Origin: Kangiella sp.
GTDB taxonomy: Bacteria; Pseudomonadota; Gammaproteobacteria; Enterobacterales; Kangiellaceae
DNA length: 64,000 nucleotides
Direction of reading: 5' to 3'
Assembly (NCBI GenBank): GCA_028284185.1
Contig: JANQSG010000002.1
Coordinates: 1-64,000, forward strand
This document shows positions 9,575 through 18,613 of the stretch, in pieces (position 1 is the first letter of the stretch; every line of letters starts with the position of its first letter). The notes under the pieces are model-generated. The model saw only the letters and a program-made list of their open reading frames with translations. It made no database searches and was not told the origin of the DNA. A program made the translations under genes and the position numbers.

Positions 9575-10914
9575 TGGCTTTAAATCCACAACAATTAGCG
9601 AAAAGCGGTGGTTTATCGGAGCTCAAGCAGCGTTTGTTGTTTGTGCTTCTTGCTATTGTGGTATTCCGTATTGGATCTTTTATTCCGGTTCCAGGGGTTA
9701 ACGGTAAAGTCTTAGCGGACTTCCTGGCTCAACAAACCGGTATTTTCGATCTGTTTAACGTATTCTCAGGGGGGGCGCTGGAGCGTGCTTCGGTGTTTGC
9801 ACTGGGTATCATGCCGTACATTTCGGCTTCGATTATCATGCAAATCATGAGTTACGTGCATCCACCATTAAAGGAACTGAAGAAAGAAGGCCAGGCAGGT
9901 CAGCGTAAAATTAATCAATATACGCGTTATTTTACAGTGCTTTTAGCGACCGTTCAGGCGGTTGGTATGTCAACCCAATTGCCGGCAATGATTCCAGGTT
10001 TAGTGGATAACCCTGATCTGTCCTTCTACTTTGTGGCTGTGGTAACTTTGGTGACTGGTACCATGTTCTTGATGTGGTTAGGTGAGCAAATCACTGAGCG
10101 TGGTATTGGTAATGGTATCTCTATCATTATCCTGGTAGGTATCGTCGCAGGACTGCCGCCATCGATCGCACAGATGTTTACTGAAGCCTATAACGGCGAG
10201 CGTAACATCCTGGAAGTATTAATCTTCGCCATCTTTGCTCTAGCGGTGATCTACTTCATCGTGTGGGTAGAGCGTGCCATGCGTCGTATCACCATTAACT
10301 ACGCCAAACGCCAACAAGGTAATAAGGTTTTTGCTGCCCAAAGCAGTTACTTGCCATTAAAAGTGAATATGGCAGGTGTAATTCCAGCGATCTTCGCCTC
10401 TAGTATCGTTTTGTTCCCAAGTACTTTCTTGTCTTGGTTCTCGACCGGTTCTGGCGAAGTCACCTGGTTAACCACTATGGCGCAGAACCTACAGCCTGGT
10501 AAACCTGTCTATATGCTGATTTACGCAGCGGGTATTATTTTCTTTGCGTTCTTCTATACCGCATTGACCCAAAATCCGCGCGATACAGCTGAGAATTTAA
10601 AGAAACAAGGGGCATTCATTCCTGGTATCCGTCCAGGTCAACAAACTGCTGGCTATCTTGATAAAGTAACGACACGTCTTACTTTCTGGGGTGCGCTTTA
10701 CATGACCGCAGTCTGTTTGTTACCTGAATTTCTGATCTTGTTCTTTAATTATCCGTTCTACTTCGGTGGAACATCACTACTGATTATTATTGTTGTTGCC
10801 ATTGACTTTATGGCTCAGGTGCAAGCGCACTTGATGTCACAACAGTATGACTCAGTTTTAAAGAAAGCGAATCTTCACAAACAAGGCCCTGACGGTCGTG
10901 TTCGTGGACGCTAA
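9574..10914 (+). CDS. secY: Protein translocase subunit SecY
   Basis: 446 residues (E. coli 443), ten hydrophobic helices expected for the translocon channel. Family signatures include [13 protein letters not shown] in the second helix region and the cytosolic loop [13 protein letters not shown]. SecY forms the inner-membrane pore with SecE and SecG; SecA pushes substrates through. It sits between rplO and rpmJ as in most gammaproteobacteria. Confidence 0.99.
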   Translation: MALNPQQLAKSGGLSELKQRLLFVLLAIVVFRIGSFIPVPGVNGKVLADFLAQQTGIFDLFNVFSGGALERASVFALGIMPYISASIIMQIMSYVHPPLKELKKEGQAGQRKINQYTRYFTVLLATVQAVGMSTQLPAMIPGLVDNPDLSFYFVAVVTLVTGTMFLMWLGEQITERGIGNGISIIILVGIVAGLPPSIAQMFTEAYNGERNILEVLIFAIFALAVIYFIVWVERAMRRITINYAKRQQGNKVFAAQSSYLPLKVNMAGVIPAIFASSIVLFPSTFLSWFSTGSGEVTWLTTMAQNLQPGKPVYMLIYAAGIIFFAFFYTALTQNPRDTAENLKKQGAFIPGIRPGQQTAGYLDKVTTRLTFWGALYMTAVCLLPEFLILFFNYPFYFGGTSLLIIIVVAIDFMAQVQAHLMSQQYDSVLKKANLHKQGPDGRVRGR

Positions 10915-10931
10915 GCGTGTTGGAGTAACAA

Positions 10932-11045
10932 ATGAAAGTTCGTGCTTCTGTTAAAAAAATGTGCCGTAACTGTAAAGTGATTCGTCGTCACGGTGCAGTT
11001 CGTGTTATTTGTACTGATCCACGTCATAAGCAACGTCAGGGTTAG
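10932..11045 (+). CDS. rpmJ: 50S ribosomal protein L36 (zinc-binding form)
   Basis: A 37-residue gene found by reading: [15 protein letters not shown] to RHKQRQG, ending TAG. The zinc ribbon ligands are Cys11, Cys14, Cys27 and His32, so this is the Zn-containing C+ paralog. Position directly after secY is the standard one. TGGAG before the start is a good ribosome binding site. The alpha operon promoter follows. Confidence 0.97.
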   Translation: MKVRASVKKMCRNCKVIRRHGAVRVICTDPRHKQRQG

Positions 11046-11058
11046 TGGTTTTTATTGG

Positions 11059-11087
11059 TTGATTTTTGCGCTTTGAGGGGCTAGAAT
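11059..11087 (+). promoter_or_regulatory. Alpha operon promoter
   Basis: TTGATT (11059-11064), exactly 17 bases, then TAGAAT (11082-11087), followed by a GC-rich discriminator ACGCGCCC. This is a good sigma-70 promoter with the stringent-type discriminator. The leader to rpsM is only about 43 bases, shorter than the E. coli alpha leader that folds into the S4-binding pseudoknot, so S4 control here may differ or be absent. Confidence 0.8.
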
Positions 11088-11136
11088 ACGCGCCCTTTCA
11101 AAGCTTGCTTAATCAAAAATTTAGGAGAAATTGTTA

Positions 11137-11493
11137 ATGGCTCGTATAGCTGGTATTAACATTCCGGTACATAAGCATGCTGAGATCGCATTGACCGCTA
11201 TCTATGGTATCGGTCGTCCTCGTGCACAGAAAATCTGTGCTGATGCAGGGGTTGAACCATCTGCAAAGATCAAAGATTTGAACGAAGACCAAATTGAGAA
11301 TCTAAGAAACGAGGTGAGCAAATTTACCGTTGAAGGTGATTTGCGTCGCGAAATCAACATGAATATTAAACGTTTGATGGACTTGGGTTGTTTCCGAGGC
11401 ATTCGTCATCGTCGTAACTTGCCACTACGTGGTCAACGTACGAAGACTAACGCCCGTACCCGTAAAGGTCCACGCAAACCTATTAAGAAATAA
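11137..11493 (+). CDS. rpsM: 30S ribosomal protein S13
   Basis: 118 residues as in E. coli. The ATG at 11137 gives the family start [14 protein letters not shown] and is 8 bases after AGGAGA; an in-frame TTG two codons upstream was rejected. S13 contacts P-site tRNA and L5. The basic tail [17 protein letters not shown] is typical. Confidence 0.98.
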   Translation: MARIAGINIPVHKHAEIALTAIYGIGRPRAQKICADAGVEPSAKIKDLNEDQIENLRNEVSKFTVEGDLRREINMNIKRLMDLGCFRGIRHRRNLPLRGQRTKTNARTRKGPRKPIKK

Positions 11494-11510
11494 TTTAGGT
11501 ATTATTAAAC

Positions 11511-11900
11511 ATGGCTAAATCACCTCGTACTACGAAAAAGAAAGTCAAAAAGCATGTTGTTGATGGTATGGCGCATATTCACGCATCATTTAACAATACC
11601 ATCATCACCATCACAGATCGCCAGGGTAATGCTCTTTCATGGGCAACGGCTGGTGGTTCTGGCTTCCGTGGTTCACGTAAATCTACTCCATTTGCTGCCC
11701 AGGTTGCGTCTGATCGCGCGGCGCAGGTAGTTAAAGAAATGGGTATGAAGAATGTTGAAGTATTTGTTAAAGGTCCTGGACCCGGTCGCGAGTCTGCGGT
11801 GCGTGCATTAAACGCTGCAGGTTTCAAGATCACTAACATTACTGACGTGACACCAATCCCTCATAACGGTTGTCGTCCGCCTAAAAAGCGTCGCGTGTAA
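11511..11900 (+). CDS. rpsK: 30S ribosomal protein S11
   Basis: 129 residues as in E. coli, with the invariant [16 protein letters not shown] terminus. S11 forms part of the platform and the Shine-Dalgarno cleft. No strong purine-rich ribosome binding site is visible in TTTAGGTATTATTAAAC, apart from AGG. Confidence 0.99.
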   Translation: MAKSPRTTKKKVKKHVVDGMAHIHASFNNTIITITDRQGNALSWATAGGSGFRGSRKSTPFAAQVASDRAAQVVKEMGMKNVEVFVKGPGPGRESAVRALNAAGFKITNITDVTPIPHNGCRPPKKRRV

Positions 11901-11924
11901 CCAAGAGCTTAACGGGAGTTAACA

Positions 11925-12545
11925 ATGGCTAGATATTTAGGTCCAAAGTTAAAATTGTCGCGTCGTGAAGGTGTTGACTTAGGTCACAAATCAGGCGTTC
12001 GTGCAATTGAGACTAAATGTAAAATCGAAACTAAACCAGGTCAACACGGTGCCGGTCGTGGTCGTTTATCTGATTATGGTTTACAGTTACGCGAAAAGCA
12101 AAAAGTACGTCGTATCTACGGTGTATTAGAGCGTCAATTCCGTAACTACTACAAAGAAGCAGATCGTCTTAAAGGCGCTACAGGTGGTAACTTGCTGCAG
12201 CTTTTAGAATCTCGCTTGGATAATGTGGTTTACCGCATGGGCTATGCTGCGACTCGTGGCGAAGCTCGTCAATTGGTAAGCCATAAAGCAATCCTGGTAA
12301 ATGGTAAATCCGTAAACATTCCTTCTTACGTGGTTAAGGCGGAAGATGTGGTTTCTGTGCGTGAAAAATCAAAAAAGCAAGCACGTATCGTGGCTGCTTT
12401 GGAATTGGCTGCACAGCGTGATAAGCCAGAATGGATTGAAGTTGATGCCAAGAAGATGGAAGCTACTTTCAAGCGCCAGCCAGATCGTTCTGAGCTTGAT
12501 GCCAGCATCAACGAAAACCTGATTGTGGAGCTTTACTCGAAGTAA
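11925..12545 (+). CDS. rpsD: 30S ribosomal protein S4
   Basis: 206 residues as in E. coli, with an S4 RNA-binding domain ([30 protein letters not shown]). S4 nucleates 30S assembly, and in E. coli represses the alpha operon. The zinc-free form is indicated because the N-terminus lacks a CxxC knuckle. Two hairpins follow before rpoA. Confidence 0.99.
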   Translation: MARYLGPKLKLSRREGVDLGHKSGVRAIETKCKIETKPGQHGAGRGRLSDYGLQLREKQKVRRIYGVLERQFRNYYKEADRLKGATGGNLLQLLESRLDNVVYRMGYAATRGEARQLVSHKAILVNGKSVNIPSYVVKAEDVVSVREKSKKQARIVAALELAAQRDKPEWIEVDAKKMEATFKRQPDRSELDASINENLIVELYSK

Positions 12546-12566
12546 TCCATAAAGGTTTGATGCGCC

Positions 12567-12646
12567 AAAGCCTGAGAGTTTTTACTATCAGGCTTTTGTG
12601 CGTTTAAGAATAATATTTAAAGCCGTTATTTTATAACGAATTTTTT
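12567..12646 (+). terminator. Two tandem terminator-like hairpins between rpsD and rpoA
   Basis: Hairpin 1: AAAGCCTGA (12567-12575) with TCAGGCTTT (12588-12596), 12-base loop, then a T. Hairpin 2: CGTTAT (12624-12629) with ATAACG (12633-12638), TTT loop, then AA and six T (12641-12646). Both look like weak intrinsic terminators inside the alpha operon. They may set the ratio of alpha subunit to S4, but that is inference. Confidence 0.5.
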
Positions 12647-12667
12647 AATCCTTAGAAGAGGGATATT

Positions 12668-13648
12668 ATGTCAGCTACTGAATTTCTAACTCCGCGTCAG
12701 ATCAAGGTTGAATCTAACGAAGGTACTAAAGCTCGCGTAATTTTGGAGCCTTTTGAGCGTGGTTTTGGACACACTTTAGGTAATTCTTTACGTCGTATTC
12801 TATTGTCATCAATGCCTGGTGCGGCGGTAACTGAAGTTGAAATCGACGGCGTTCTTCACGAGTATTCAGCGATTGAAGGGGTTCAAGAAGACGTAATTGA
12901 TATCCTTTTGAACTTAAAAGGTTTGGCCGTGCTTCTAGAAGATAAAGAAGAAGCGACTTTAACTTTGCAAAAGAAAGGTGAAGGCGTAGTAACTGCTGCT
13001 GATATTGAAGAAGTTGCCGGTGCCGAAGTTGTCAACAAGGATCACTATATTGCGACTTTGAATAAAGGCGGTGCTTTAAGCATGCGTATCAATGTTCGTC
13101 TAGGTCGTGGTTATGAACCATCAAACACGCGTAAGTTGCCAGAAGGCGAAGATAAACCAATCGGTGTTTTACATGTAGATTCTTCTTTCAGCCCAATGAA
13201 AAAAGTTTCTTATACTGTAGAGGCAGCGCGTGTAGAGCAACGTACTAACTTAGATAAATTAGTATTGGACTTAGAAACTAACGGTACTATCGATCCTGAA
13301 GAAGCAATTCGTCGCAGCGCGACTATTCTTCAAGAGCAATTGGCTGCATTCGTTGACTTAAAAGACGAGAAACAAGCTGAGCCAGAGAAAGAAGAGCCAG
13401 AAGTTGATCCAATTCTATTACGTCCTGTGGATGATTTAGAGTTAACAGTACGTTCTGCAAACTGTTTAAAAACTGAGAATATCCATTACATTGGTGATTT
13501 GGTACAACGCACTGAAGTTGAACTTCTAAAAACGCCTAACTTAGGTAAGAAGTCATTAACTGAAATCAAAGACGTATTAGCTTCTCGTGGCTTGTCTTTA
13601 GGTATGCGTTTAGAAAATTGGCCACCGTCAAGCATCCTTGAAGGTTAA
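12668..13648 (+). CDS. rpoA: RNA polymerase alpha subunit
   Basis: 326 residues (E. coli 329). The N-terminal dimerisation domain (about 1-235) contains [19 protein letters not shown]. An acidic linker ([15 protein letters not shown]) leads to the C-terminal domain, where [12 protein letters not shown] carries the arginine that binds promoter UP elements. It starts after AGAAGAGGG. A terminator-like hairpin follows, so rplQ may be transcribed separately. Confidence 0.99.
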   Translation: MSATEFLTPRQIKVESNEGTKARVILEPFERGFGHTLGNSLRRILLSSMPGAAVTEVEIDGVLHEYSAIEGVQEDVIDILLNLKGLAVLLEDKEEATLTLQKKGEGVVTAADIEEVAGAEVVNKDHYIATLNKGGALSMRINVRLGRGYEPSNTRKLPEGEDKPIGVLHVDSSFSPMKKVSYTVEAARVEQRTNLDKLVLDLETNGTIDPEEAIRRSATILQEQLAAFVDLKDEKQAEPEKEEPEVDPILLRPVDDLELTVRSANCLKTENIHYIGDLVQRTEVELLKTPNLGKKSLTEIKDVLASRGLSLGMRLENWPPSSILEG

Positions 13649-13681
13649 TAGTTAGGGTAATTGATAACCAATAAAATTGAT

Positions 13682-13711
13682 AAGGCTCTAATTGTTTAGA
13701 ACCTTGTTTTT
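13682..13711 (+). terminator. Terminator-like hairpin after rpoA
   Basis: AAGGCTCTAA (13682-13691) pairs with TTAGAACCTT (13696-13705) apart from one C-A mismatch, with a TTGT loop and a GTTTTT tail. It lies 34 bases after the rpoA stop and would separate rpoA from rplQ, which are contiguous in E. coli. Confidence 0.65.
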
Positions 13712-13775
13712 AACGAAATAATTTTCAATTTGATGATTGTTTCAAAGCGGTAAAACATTAGTTTTACTTTATCAA

Positions 13776-13956
13776 TACTAAGTGAGACAGTTTACTTAGT
13801 AGAAGGCTTAGGAAAATTCGCTCGAGTAGGAGGCAAAAGTTTTAAGAGCTCGCGGAGTTTAGTATCCTAAATGAGCAAGCGAAGAAAGCTTTTAACAAAC
13901 TAATCGACGAATTTGGCAAGCCGTTTTAGTATTCCCAGTACTATAGTAGGCTGGGA
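13776..13956 (+). ncRNA. Candidate structured RNA or long leader between rpoA and rplQ
   Basis: The 331-base gap has no ORF but much potential structure. A perfect 8-bp hairpin pairs 13776-13783 with 13794-13801. A long-range stem pairs GGCTT (13805-13809) with AAGCC (13918-13922) and AAATTCG (13814-13820) with CGAATTT (13908-13914). Inside it AAAAG (13835-13839) can pair with CTTTT (13889-13893), GCTC (13848-13851) with GAGC (13873-13876), and TTTAG (13858-13862) with CTAAA (13867-13871) on a TATC loop. TTAGGA (13808-13813) could instead pair with TCCTAA (13865-13870), which would compete. A last hairpin (TCCCAG 13933-13938 with CTGGGA 13951-13956) stands just before the rplQ ribosome binding site. 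It may be a regulatory leader or a separate RNA; no known family was recognised. Confidence 0.4.
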
Positions 13957-13979
13957 TTAAATAGAGTGAGGAACTCAAT

Positions 13980-14378
13980 ATGCGTCATCAAAAGTCAGGC
14001 CGTAAATTAAATCGTAACAGCTCACACCGCAAAGCTATGTTCAAAAACATGACTGCGTCATTAATTGAACATGAGTTAATTCGTACAACTTTGCCAAAAG
14101 CAAAAGAATTACGTCGTGTTGCTGAGCCACTAATTACTTTAGCGAAAAAAGATACAGTTGCTAACCGTCGTTTGGCCTTTGCCCGTATCCGTAACAATGC
14201 TGCAGTAGCAAAGTTATTCGCTGAGTTAGGTCCTCGTTACCAAGAGCGTCCAGGTGGTTATTTACGTATTTTGAAGTGTGGTAACCGCCCAGGTGACAAT
14301 GCTCCAATGGCCTACGTTGAATTAGTAGATCGCCCAGTGGTTGAAGAGGACGATTTTGAAGAAGAAACTGAAGAGTAA
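13980..14378 (+). CDS. rplQ: 50S ribosomal protein L17
   Basis: 132 residues (E. coli 127), starting [17 protein letters not shown]. The acidic tail ([11 protein letters not shown]) is a modest extension. L17 lies by the tunnel exit. GTGAGGA is the ribosome binding site. Unlike E. coli, 331 bases separate it from rpoA. Confidence 0.99.
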   Translation: MRHQKSGRKLNRNSSHRKAMFKNMTASLIEHELIRTTLPKAKELRRVAEPLITLAKKDTVANRRLAFARIRNNAAVAKLFAELGPRYQERPGGYLRILKCGNRPGDNAPMAYVELVDRPVVEEDDFEEETEE

Positions 14379-14408
14379 TCCTCAATTATCTTTAATAAAG
14401 TACTTCAG

Positions 14409-14436
14409 AAAAAGGCCAGCAATGCTGGCCTTTTTT
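14409..14436 (+). terminator. Rho-independent terminator of rplQ
   Basis: AAAAAGGCCAGC pairs with GCTGGCCTTTTT around an AAT loop, followed by another T. This is a strong terminator closing the ribosomal protein region. Confidence 0.95.
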
Positions 14437-14557
14437 ACTATTCTTGGTTCTTGTTGTATGTTGACTTTAGAAAATCCTAATAAATCTTCGTTAAAATAGC
14501 TTAAAAAGATATGTTTTATAAAATTTATGCTTTGTGCATTTAAATTATAATATTTTA

Positions 14558-14710
14558 TTAGCCTGCAGTAATGACTGCGCCTTCTTTATGTATTTTATAC
14601 TTTATTTCTTTATCTTCCTTATTTCTTCGCTTTTCAATTCTCGAGCGTAACTCTTTGATATCTTTAGCTTTTGTTTGCAACTTTACTTTAGTATAAATAT
14701 CAGTACTCAT
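14558..14710 (-). CDS. 50-codon ORF, unknown function
   Basis: An ORF found by reading the - strand: ATG at 14710, TAA at 14558, 50 residues starting MSTDIYTKVKLQTKA. It is very rich in Lys, Arg, Glu and Asp and should form one long amphipathic helix (KDIKELRSRIEKRRN). GAGAG lies about 10 bases before the ATG, a usable ribosome binding site. It starts 57 bases after the stop of the membrane protein gene at 14768-15850 on the same strand, so the two may be one unit. No family recognised. It could be chance, though the composition and ribosome binding site favour a gene. Confidence 0.5.
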   Translation of the reverse strand: MSTDIYTKVKLQTKAKDIKELRSRIEKRRNKEDKEIKYKIHKEGAVITAG

Positions 14711-14767
14711 AATTAAAACTCTCTCTGTATATCCATATAGAACATAAATTATAACAAAAGTGCAAAA

Positions 14768-15850
14768 TTATGCACAAAATTGTCTAAGTCGAATTAATCG
14801 ACCAATTATCGCTACAAATGGTTCTAAGCATGGAATAAATATTTGGCTATCCATATTTCCTGAACTTAAAAGATTCGTATGGTCAGAATGAACATTCATA
14901 ATGCCATATTTCTCACCATCTAACTCTATTTTAAAGGATAAGAAGCTTTTGATATTTTTATTTTTACTGCTTAAAAAATAATTCGTAACTTCATCTAATA
15001 CTTGTGATTCGTAATAACAGTTATCAATAATCCATTCATTAAGATATTCAACGTCAGAACAAAGATAATAGAAGTCATCACTTTGAAAAGTGTAGGGAGC
15101 TCCTGGTAGGGTATTCTGTTTATTGTTTATTTCTTGTAATTGCCATAATGGAAAGCATAGTCGATGAGGTAAGTTATCATCAGAAGTATTTTCTATGTCA
15201 GATCTAGTTGATAACTCGTTTAATAAAACTAAAATACCTTCAAGGTTTTCAGATCCTACTTTCCCAAAGAACATAGGTGTGAAATTATTTTTTTCTAAGT
15301 AGTCAGATATGGATTCTTCTGTCGTTTTTATATCAAACTTTTTCTCAATTGATGCCAGTTCAGCAAATAACATTATGTTTATGCCATAGATAGAGTCCTT
15401 ACTTTTGCTTTCATAAAAGCTTATTACGTCTAATATTGAGTCTAGAACAGAACGAATATTCAGCTCCAGGTCTTCAGTTGTTAACATTTGACTCTTTGCA
15501 TTATCTTCACTCCTTAACAAGATGCTATGGGAGTCTTTAAAATTATCCCTAAACCTACTCATGAAGCCATCTATGGGCATTGTTGTAATAAGATCTTCAA
15601 GTCTCTTTGTAGTATTCTTAAATTTATTAGACGCATATTTTGCTCTGATACCTATGCCGAGCGCTGAAAGTAAAAGTAAAGCCCAAAATAAAAAAGCACT
15701 CCAGCTCCAACCAGTAAGATTAGTTAAAGTTAATGGAAATGAATTTTTTATGTTATCGGCAAATACTGAACCAAGCATGCCCGTAATAGCTGCTATGATA
15801 GTTACAATTACTAAATAAGCGGGCTTTAAAGAAATGTGTTCCTTGTCCAT
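14768..15850 (-). CDS. Two-helix membrane protein with a GAF-like C-terminus, unknown function
   Basis: 360 residues. Two hydrophobic segments at about 11-31 and 50-68 with a short periplasmic loop place the rest (about 290 residues) in the cytoplasm. The last 60 residues (KYGIMNVHSDHTNLL then PCLEPFVAIIGRLIRLR) resemble the end of a GAF sensor domain, where a strand is followed by a long helix. No catalytic motif is seen. It may be a membrane-anchored sensor with no output domain. Base composition is more AT-rich than the ribosomal block. The 50-codon ORF lies downstream. A recognised family could not be assigned. Confidence 0.8.
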   Translation of the reverse strand: MDKEHISLKPAYLVIVTIIAAITGMLGSVFADNIKNSFPLTLTNLTGWSWSAFLFWALLLLSALGIGIRAKYASNKFKNTTKRLEDLITTMPIDGFMSRFRDNFKDSHSILLRSEDNAKSQMLTTEDLELNIRSVLDSILDVISFYESKSKDSIYGINIMLFAELASIEKKFDIKTTEESISDYLEKNNFTPMFFGKVGSENLEGILVLLNELSTRSDIENTSDDNLPHRLCFPLWQLQEINNKQNTLPGAPYTFQSDDFYYLCSDVEYLNEWIIDNCYYESQVLDEVTNYFLSSKNKNIKSFLSFKIELDGEKYGIMNVHSDHTNLLSSGNMDSQIFIPCLEPFVAIIGRLIRLRQFCA

Positions 15851-15905
15851 GGTTAAATGATCCTTAAATTATGATTTTATAACTTTATAGTTATAAAATA
15901 TCTTA

Positions 15906-16532
15906 CTAGTTTCTAACGTGCAATATATAACCTTCAAATTTTTTCGGTTCAGTGCTGTACCATTCTAAAAACTCGGTATTAAAGTGTTTTTCACACAGTT
16001 CTACCAAATCATAAAAGGGCTGTCTGCCTGGATCGGCGAATACTATATCTTTAACACCAGCCTTAAAAGCACGCTTTATTAATTTAAAATGTATATCGGT
16101 AAACTGTTCCCAGAAACAAATATCGGCACCAAAAATTAATTCCTGTGATGCCAGGTCTTTTTGAGTTAATTTCTCAAAGCTTTTTTGTAGTGTGGAAACT
16201 TTAACTTTATTAATATCAGCCTGGGCTTCCAGGTATGGAAAAACCTCGTTATCCAAATCAACACCAGTTACCTTACAGTCGACATTTTCAGCACAAAAAA
16301 TACTGGCAGGGCCCCAACCACAACCAAGCTCCATCACGGTTTTATTAGGGCTTAGCAAATGCTTATGTAAAAAATAATCCATGATCAAAAAACTCGAATT
16401 CCAGGTTTTATGACCATGTACGCTTGGACTAAAACTATGGTTCAGTTCTTTAATCACAGGATGTTTGTTTTCTAGCAAGAAGATCCCATAGGCCTGGAAT
16501 AAATATTCTTCCGGTTCTGTGACTTGTGGCAT
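15906..16532 (-). CDS. SAM-dependent methyltransferase, possibly protein-lysine type
   Basis: 208 residues. Motif I (VMELGCGWGPASIF) and the following acidic VTGVDLDNEVF are the SAM-binding pattern of class I methyltransferases. The later GADICFWEQF occupies the place of motif IV. The layout resembles bacterial relatives of the METTL/FAM86 lysine methyltransferases, but the substrate is not evident. It ends close to the YkvA-like gene upstream (8 bases between them), so they are probably co-transcribed. Confidence 0.8.
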   Translation of the reverse strand: MPQVTEPEEYLFQAYGIFLLENKHPVIKELNHSFSPSVHGHKTWNSSFLIMDYFLHKHLLSPNKTVMELGCGWGPASIFCAENVDCKVTGVDLDNEVFPYLEAQADINKVKVSTLQKSFEKLTQKDLASQELIFGADICFWEQFTDIHFKLIKRAFKAGVKDIVFADPGRQPFYDLVELCEKHFNTEFLEWYSTEPKKFEGYILHVRN

Positions 16533-16540
16533 AAGTTTAT

Positions 16541-16951
16541 TTAAGCGTTGTTATTGGTTGGTTTCGGTTTATTAAAAAGTTTGCTCAGTTTCTCTTGAGC
16601 CAGTTTAACATGTTCTTCTTTAATCGAGTTAGTTACGCTGGAAAAAGCCAGGGCTAAAGCGCCCAGGTCATCCATCCATCCGCCAGGCAAAATATCCGGA
16701 ATTAGATCCAGTGGTAAAATAAAGTAGCCTAGAGCGCTGATAATAATACTTTTATGTTTGGTGGGAGTATCAGGATCTTGCAGGCAGTAATACATAATTA
16801 GTGATTTTTCTATGGCTTCTTTACCTATCTTAATGGCAAATTGTTTACACTTTTGCCAAAAGGATTCATCGGAATAATATTCTTTATAGTCCTGATTACC
16901 GATCTTCAAGGTTTCCGAGGTTGTTTCTTGAGTACTTGGATTTTTCTGCAT
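16541..16951 (-). CDS. YkvA family (DUF1232) membrane-associated protein
   Basis: 136 residues. The DUF1232 core KHKSIIISALGYFILPLDLIPDILPG is unmistakable, with the conserved Pro-Leu-Asp-Leu-Ile-Pro-Asp turn between hydrophobic helices, then DDLGALALAF. The family is widespread and of unknown role. It starts divergently from the CDF transporter at 17023. Confidence 0.88.
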   Translation of the reverse strand: MQKNPSTQETTSETLKIGNQDYKEYYSDESFWQKCKQFAIKIGKEAIEKSLIMYYCLQDPDTPTKHKSIIISALGYFILPLDLIPDILPGGWMDDLGALALAFSSVTNSIKEEHVKLAQEKLSKLFNKPKPTNNNA

Positions 16952-17022
16952 GATAACTCCAAAAAAGTTGTTACTTGCCTATAATGAGGCTTATCCCCCT
17001 GATTTTCAAACAAGGAGTTGTG

Positions 17023-17934
17023 ATGGCGTATCGACACTCACATGAGCACCCACATGACCACTCTCACAAAGTGTCTGCTGCATCCAAAAAAGTCTTGTTG
17101 CTGGCCCTGATTATTACGGGTATTTTCATGTTAGTTGAGCTGATAGGGGGCTTGTTATCGGGTTCTTTGGCATTAATTGCCGATGCTGGCCATATGTTGA
17201 CTGATACCGGAGCTTTGCTAATGGCATTTGCGGCAGTTTTATGGAGTTCCAAAGCTGCTGATTCCCAACACACCTATGGTTATGGTCGCTTACAAGTGTT
17301 AGCGGCATTTACCAATGGCATTATTCTAATAGTGCTAACCATTTGGATCTTGATTGAGGCCATTGGTCGTTTTCAAAATCCACAACCTATCGAGAGTCTA
17401 ACCATGTTTATAGTTGCGGTTATAGGCTTAGTGGTAAATATTATTGTATTCAGGCTGCTGCATGGCTCGAGTGACGAAAATATTAATATTCGTGGTGCCA
17501 TGCTGCATGTATTAGGCGATTTACTGGGATCAGTTGGAGCTATTTTAGCCGCCATGTTAATTTACTGGAGGGGCTGGTTGTGGGCTGATCCTTTGCTATC
17601 GATTTTAGTATCATTATTGATTCTTCGAAGTGCCTGGCAGCTGATCAAAGATTCCTCACATATTTTGCTAGAAGGGAAACCACCCAAAATTGATGTAAAT
17701 CAAGTGAAGCAACAGCTTAAAGCGGTCGAGGGTGTTATTGATGTGCACCATATTCATGCCTGGAGTATCAATGAACAAAGTATCATTATGACTTTACACG
17801 CGCTTATTGATGGTAAACAGGAACAGTCTGAAATTCTGGATGCTATAAATGCGCGTTTATACGATGAATTTGGAGTTGAACATAGCACCATTCAATTGGA
17901 GCCTGGGCAATGTCAGGCTCCAGATTGTGAATAA
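17023..17934 (+). CDS. Cation diffusion facilitator, zinc/cobalt exporter
   Basis: 303 residues from the ATG at 17023 (MAYRHSHEHPHDHSHK), chosen because AAGGAG lies 5 bases upstream; an in-frame ATG at 16975 has none. The histidine-rich N-terminus and six membrane helices are typical. The two metal-site motifs are visible: ALIADAGHMLTDTGA in helix 2 and HVLGDLLGSVGA in helix 5 (HxxxD). It exports Zn2+ (or Co2+, Cd2+) in exchange for H+. The closest relatives by layout are ZitB/CzcD; the exact metal is inferred. The end of the gene contains a perfect 8-bp inverted repeat. Confidence 0.95.
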   Translation: MAYRHSHEHPHDHSHKVSAASKKVLLLALIITGIFMLVELIGGLLSGSLALIADAGHMLTDTGALLMAFAAVLWSSKAADSQHTYGYGRLQVLAAFTNGIILIVLTIWILIEAIGRFQNPQPIESLTMFIVAVIGLVVNIIVFRLLHGSSDENINIRGAMLHVLGDLLGSVGAILAAMLIYWRGWLWADPLLSILVSLLILRSAWQLIKDSSHILLEGKPPKIDVNQVKQQLKAVEGVIDVHHIHAWSINEQSIIMTLHALIDGKQEQSEILDAINARLYDEFGVEHSTIQLEPGQCQAPDCE

Positions 17935-17941
17935 CTGATGG

Positions 17942-18493
17942 TTATTGTACTTCGGTGAGGAAGTTTTTTTGGTGTTCGTAACTGTTTAAAGAATGTGCCA
18001 GTTTGTGTTGTAACTCCTGAATGGATTTTGAGCTAGCAGCATGTTGTTGCACCAGATTATCAGCAGCATCGGTATATTTGGATAAAGTCTCCGTTAAACC
18101 CAATAACTGCTTATGGCTAAAATGAATATTTTTTTTCAGGATATGCTTTTTACAAAAATCTACAAACTCTTCTTTTTGATAAGGTGCTGTGAAGAAGTTC
18201 TCGATCCCTTGTCGATAAACCCATTCGCGGAGCGAAGTGCTATCGCTGGCAGAATAAACGCAAACTTGGGTTTTTGCATGAATGGAGCGTTTTATTTTTC
18301 TAGTCGCTGGATAACCCAAAGCATTATTTAAAGCAATAGCAACCATCCCTAAGTCATTTTTTGCTTCAGCGATAATAGCATCTGCTTCTTGACTTGTGGT
18401 AACGTATTCAAGTTGACAGCCAGCAAGCTTTAATTCCTTTAAAGTCTCTGCTAAATAATTTTTTTCATCATCCAACAAAAGTATTTTTTTCAT
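17942..18493 (-). CDS. Receiver-like domain protein with degenerate phosphorylation site
   Basis: 183 residues. The N-terminal 115 residues fold like a response-regulator receiver: KILLLDDEK carries the acidic pair (Asp8, Asp9). The aspartate expected after strand 3 is Ala54 (in VAIALNNALG), and the conserved Lys of the KP motif is Ala103 (FTAPYQKEEF). Phosphotransfer is therefore unlikely; it may be a pseudo-receiver. Residues 120-183 are a helical tail with no DNA-binding domain. It is convergent with the CDF gene, 7 bases apart. Confidence 0.8.
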   Translation of the reverse strand: MKKILLLDDEKNYLAETLKELKLAGCQLEYVTTSQEADAIIAEAKNDLGMVAIALNNALGYPATRKIKRSIHAKTQVCVYSASDSTSLREWVYRQGIENFFTAPYQKEEFVDFCKKHILKKNIHFSHKQLLGLTETLSKYTDAADNLVQQHAASSKSIQELQHKLAHSLNSYEHQKNFLTEVQ

Positions 18494-18613
18494 GGATTAC
18501 AGAGAGTTAGTTAAAATAAATGTAGCGTTACTCTAACATTGTTGAGAAGAAATGAATGAAAATATTTTGCAAAAAAATGTTAAAAAATTTGTAATCTGTG
18601 AGGTAAAGCAACT

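Noticed and set aside
17898-17921. Perfect inverted repeat GGAGCCTG with CAGGCTCC at the end of the CDF gene
   Set aside because: It has no T-run in either direction and lies in coding sequence, so I did not call it a terminator. It may still slow transcription between the two convergent genes.
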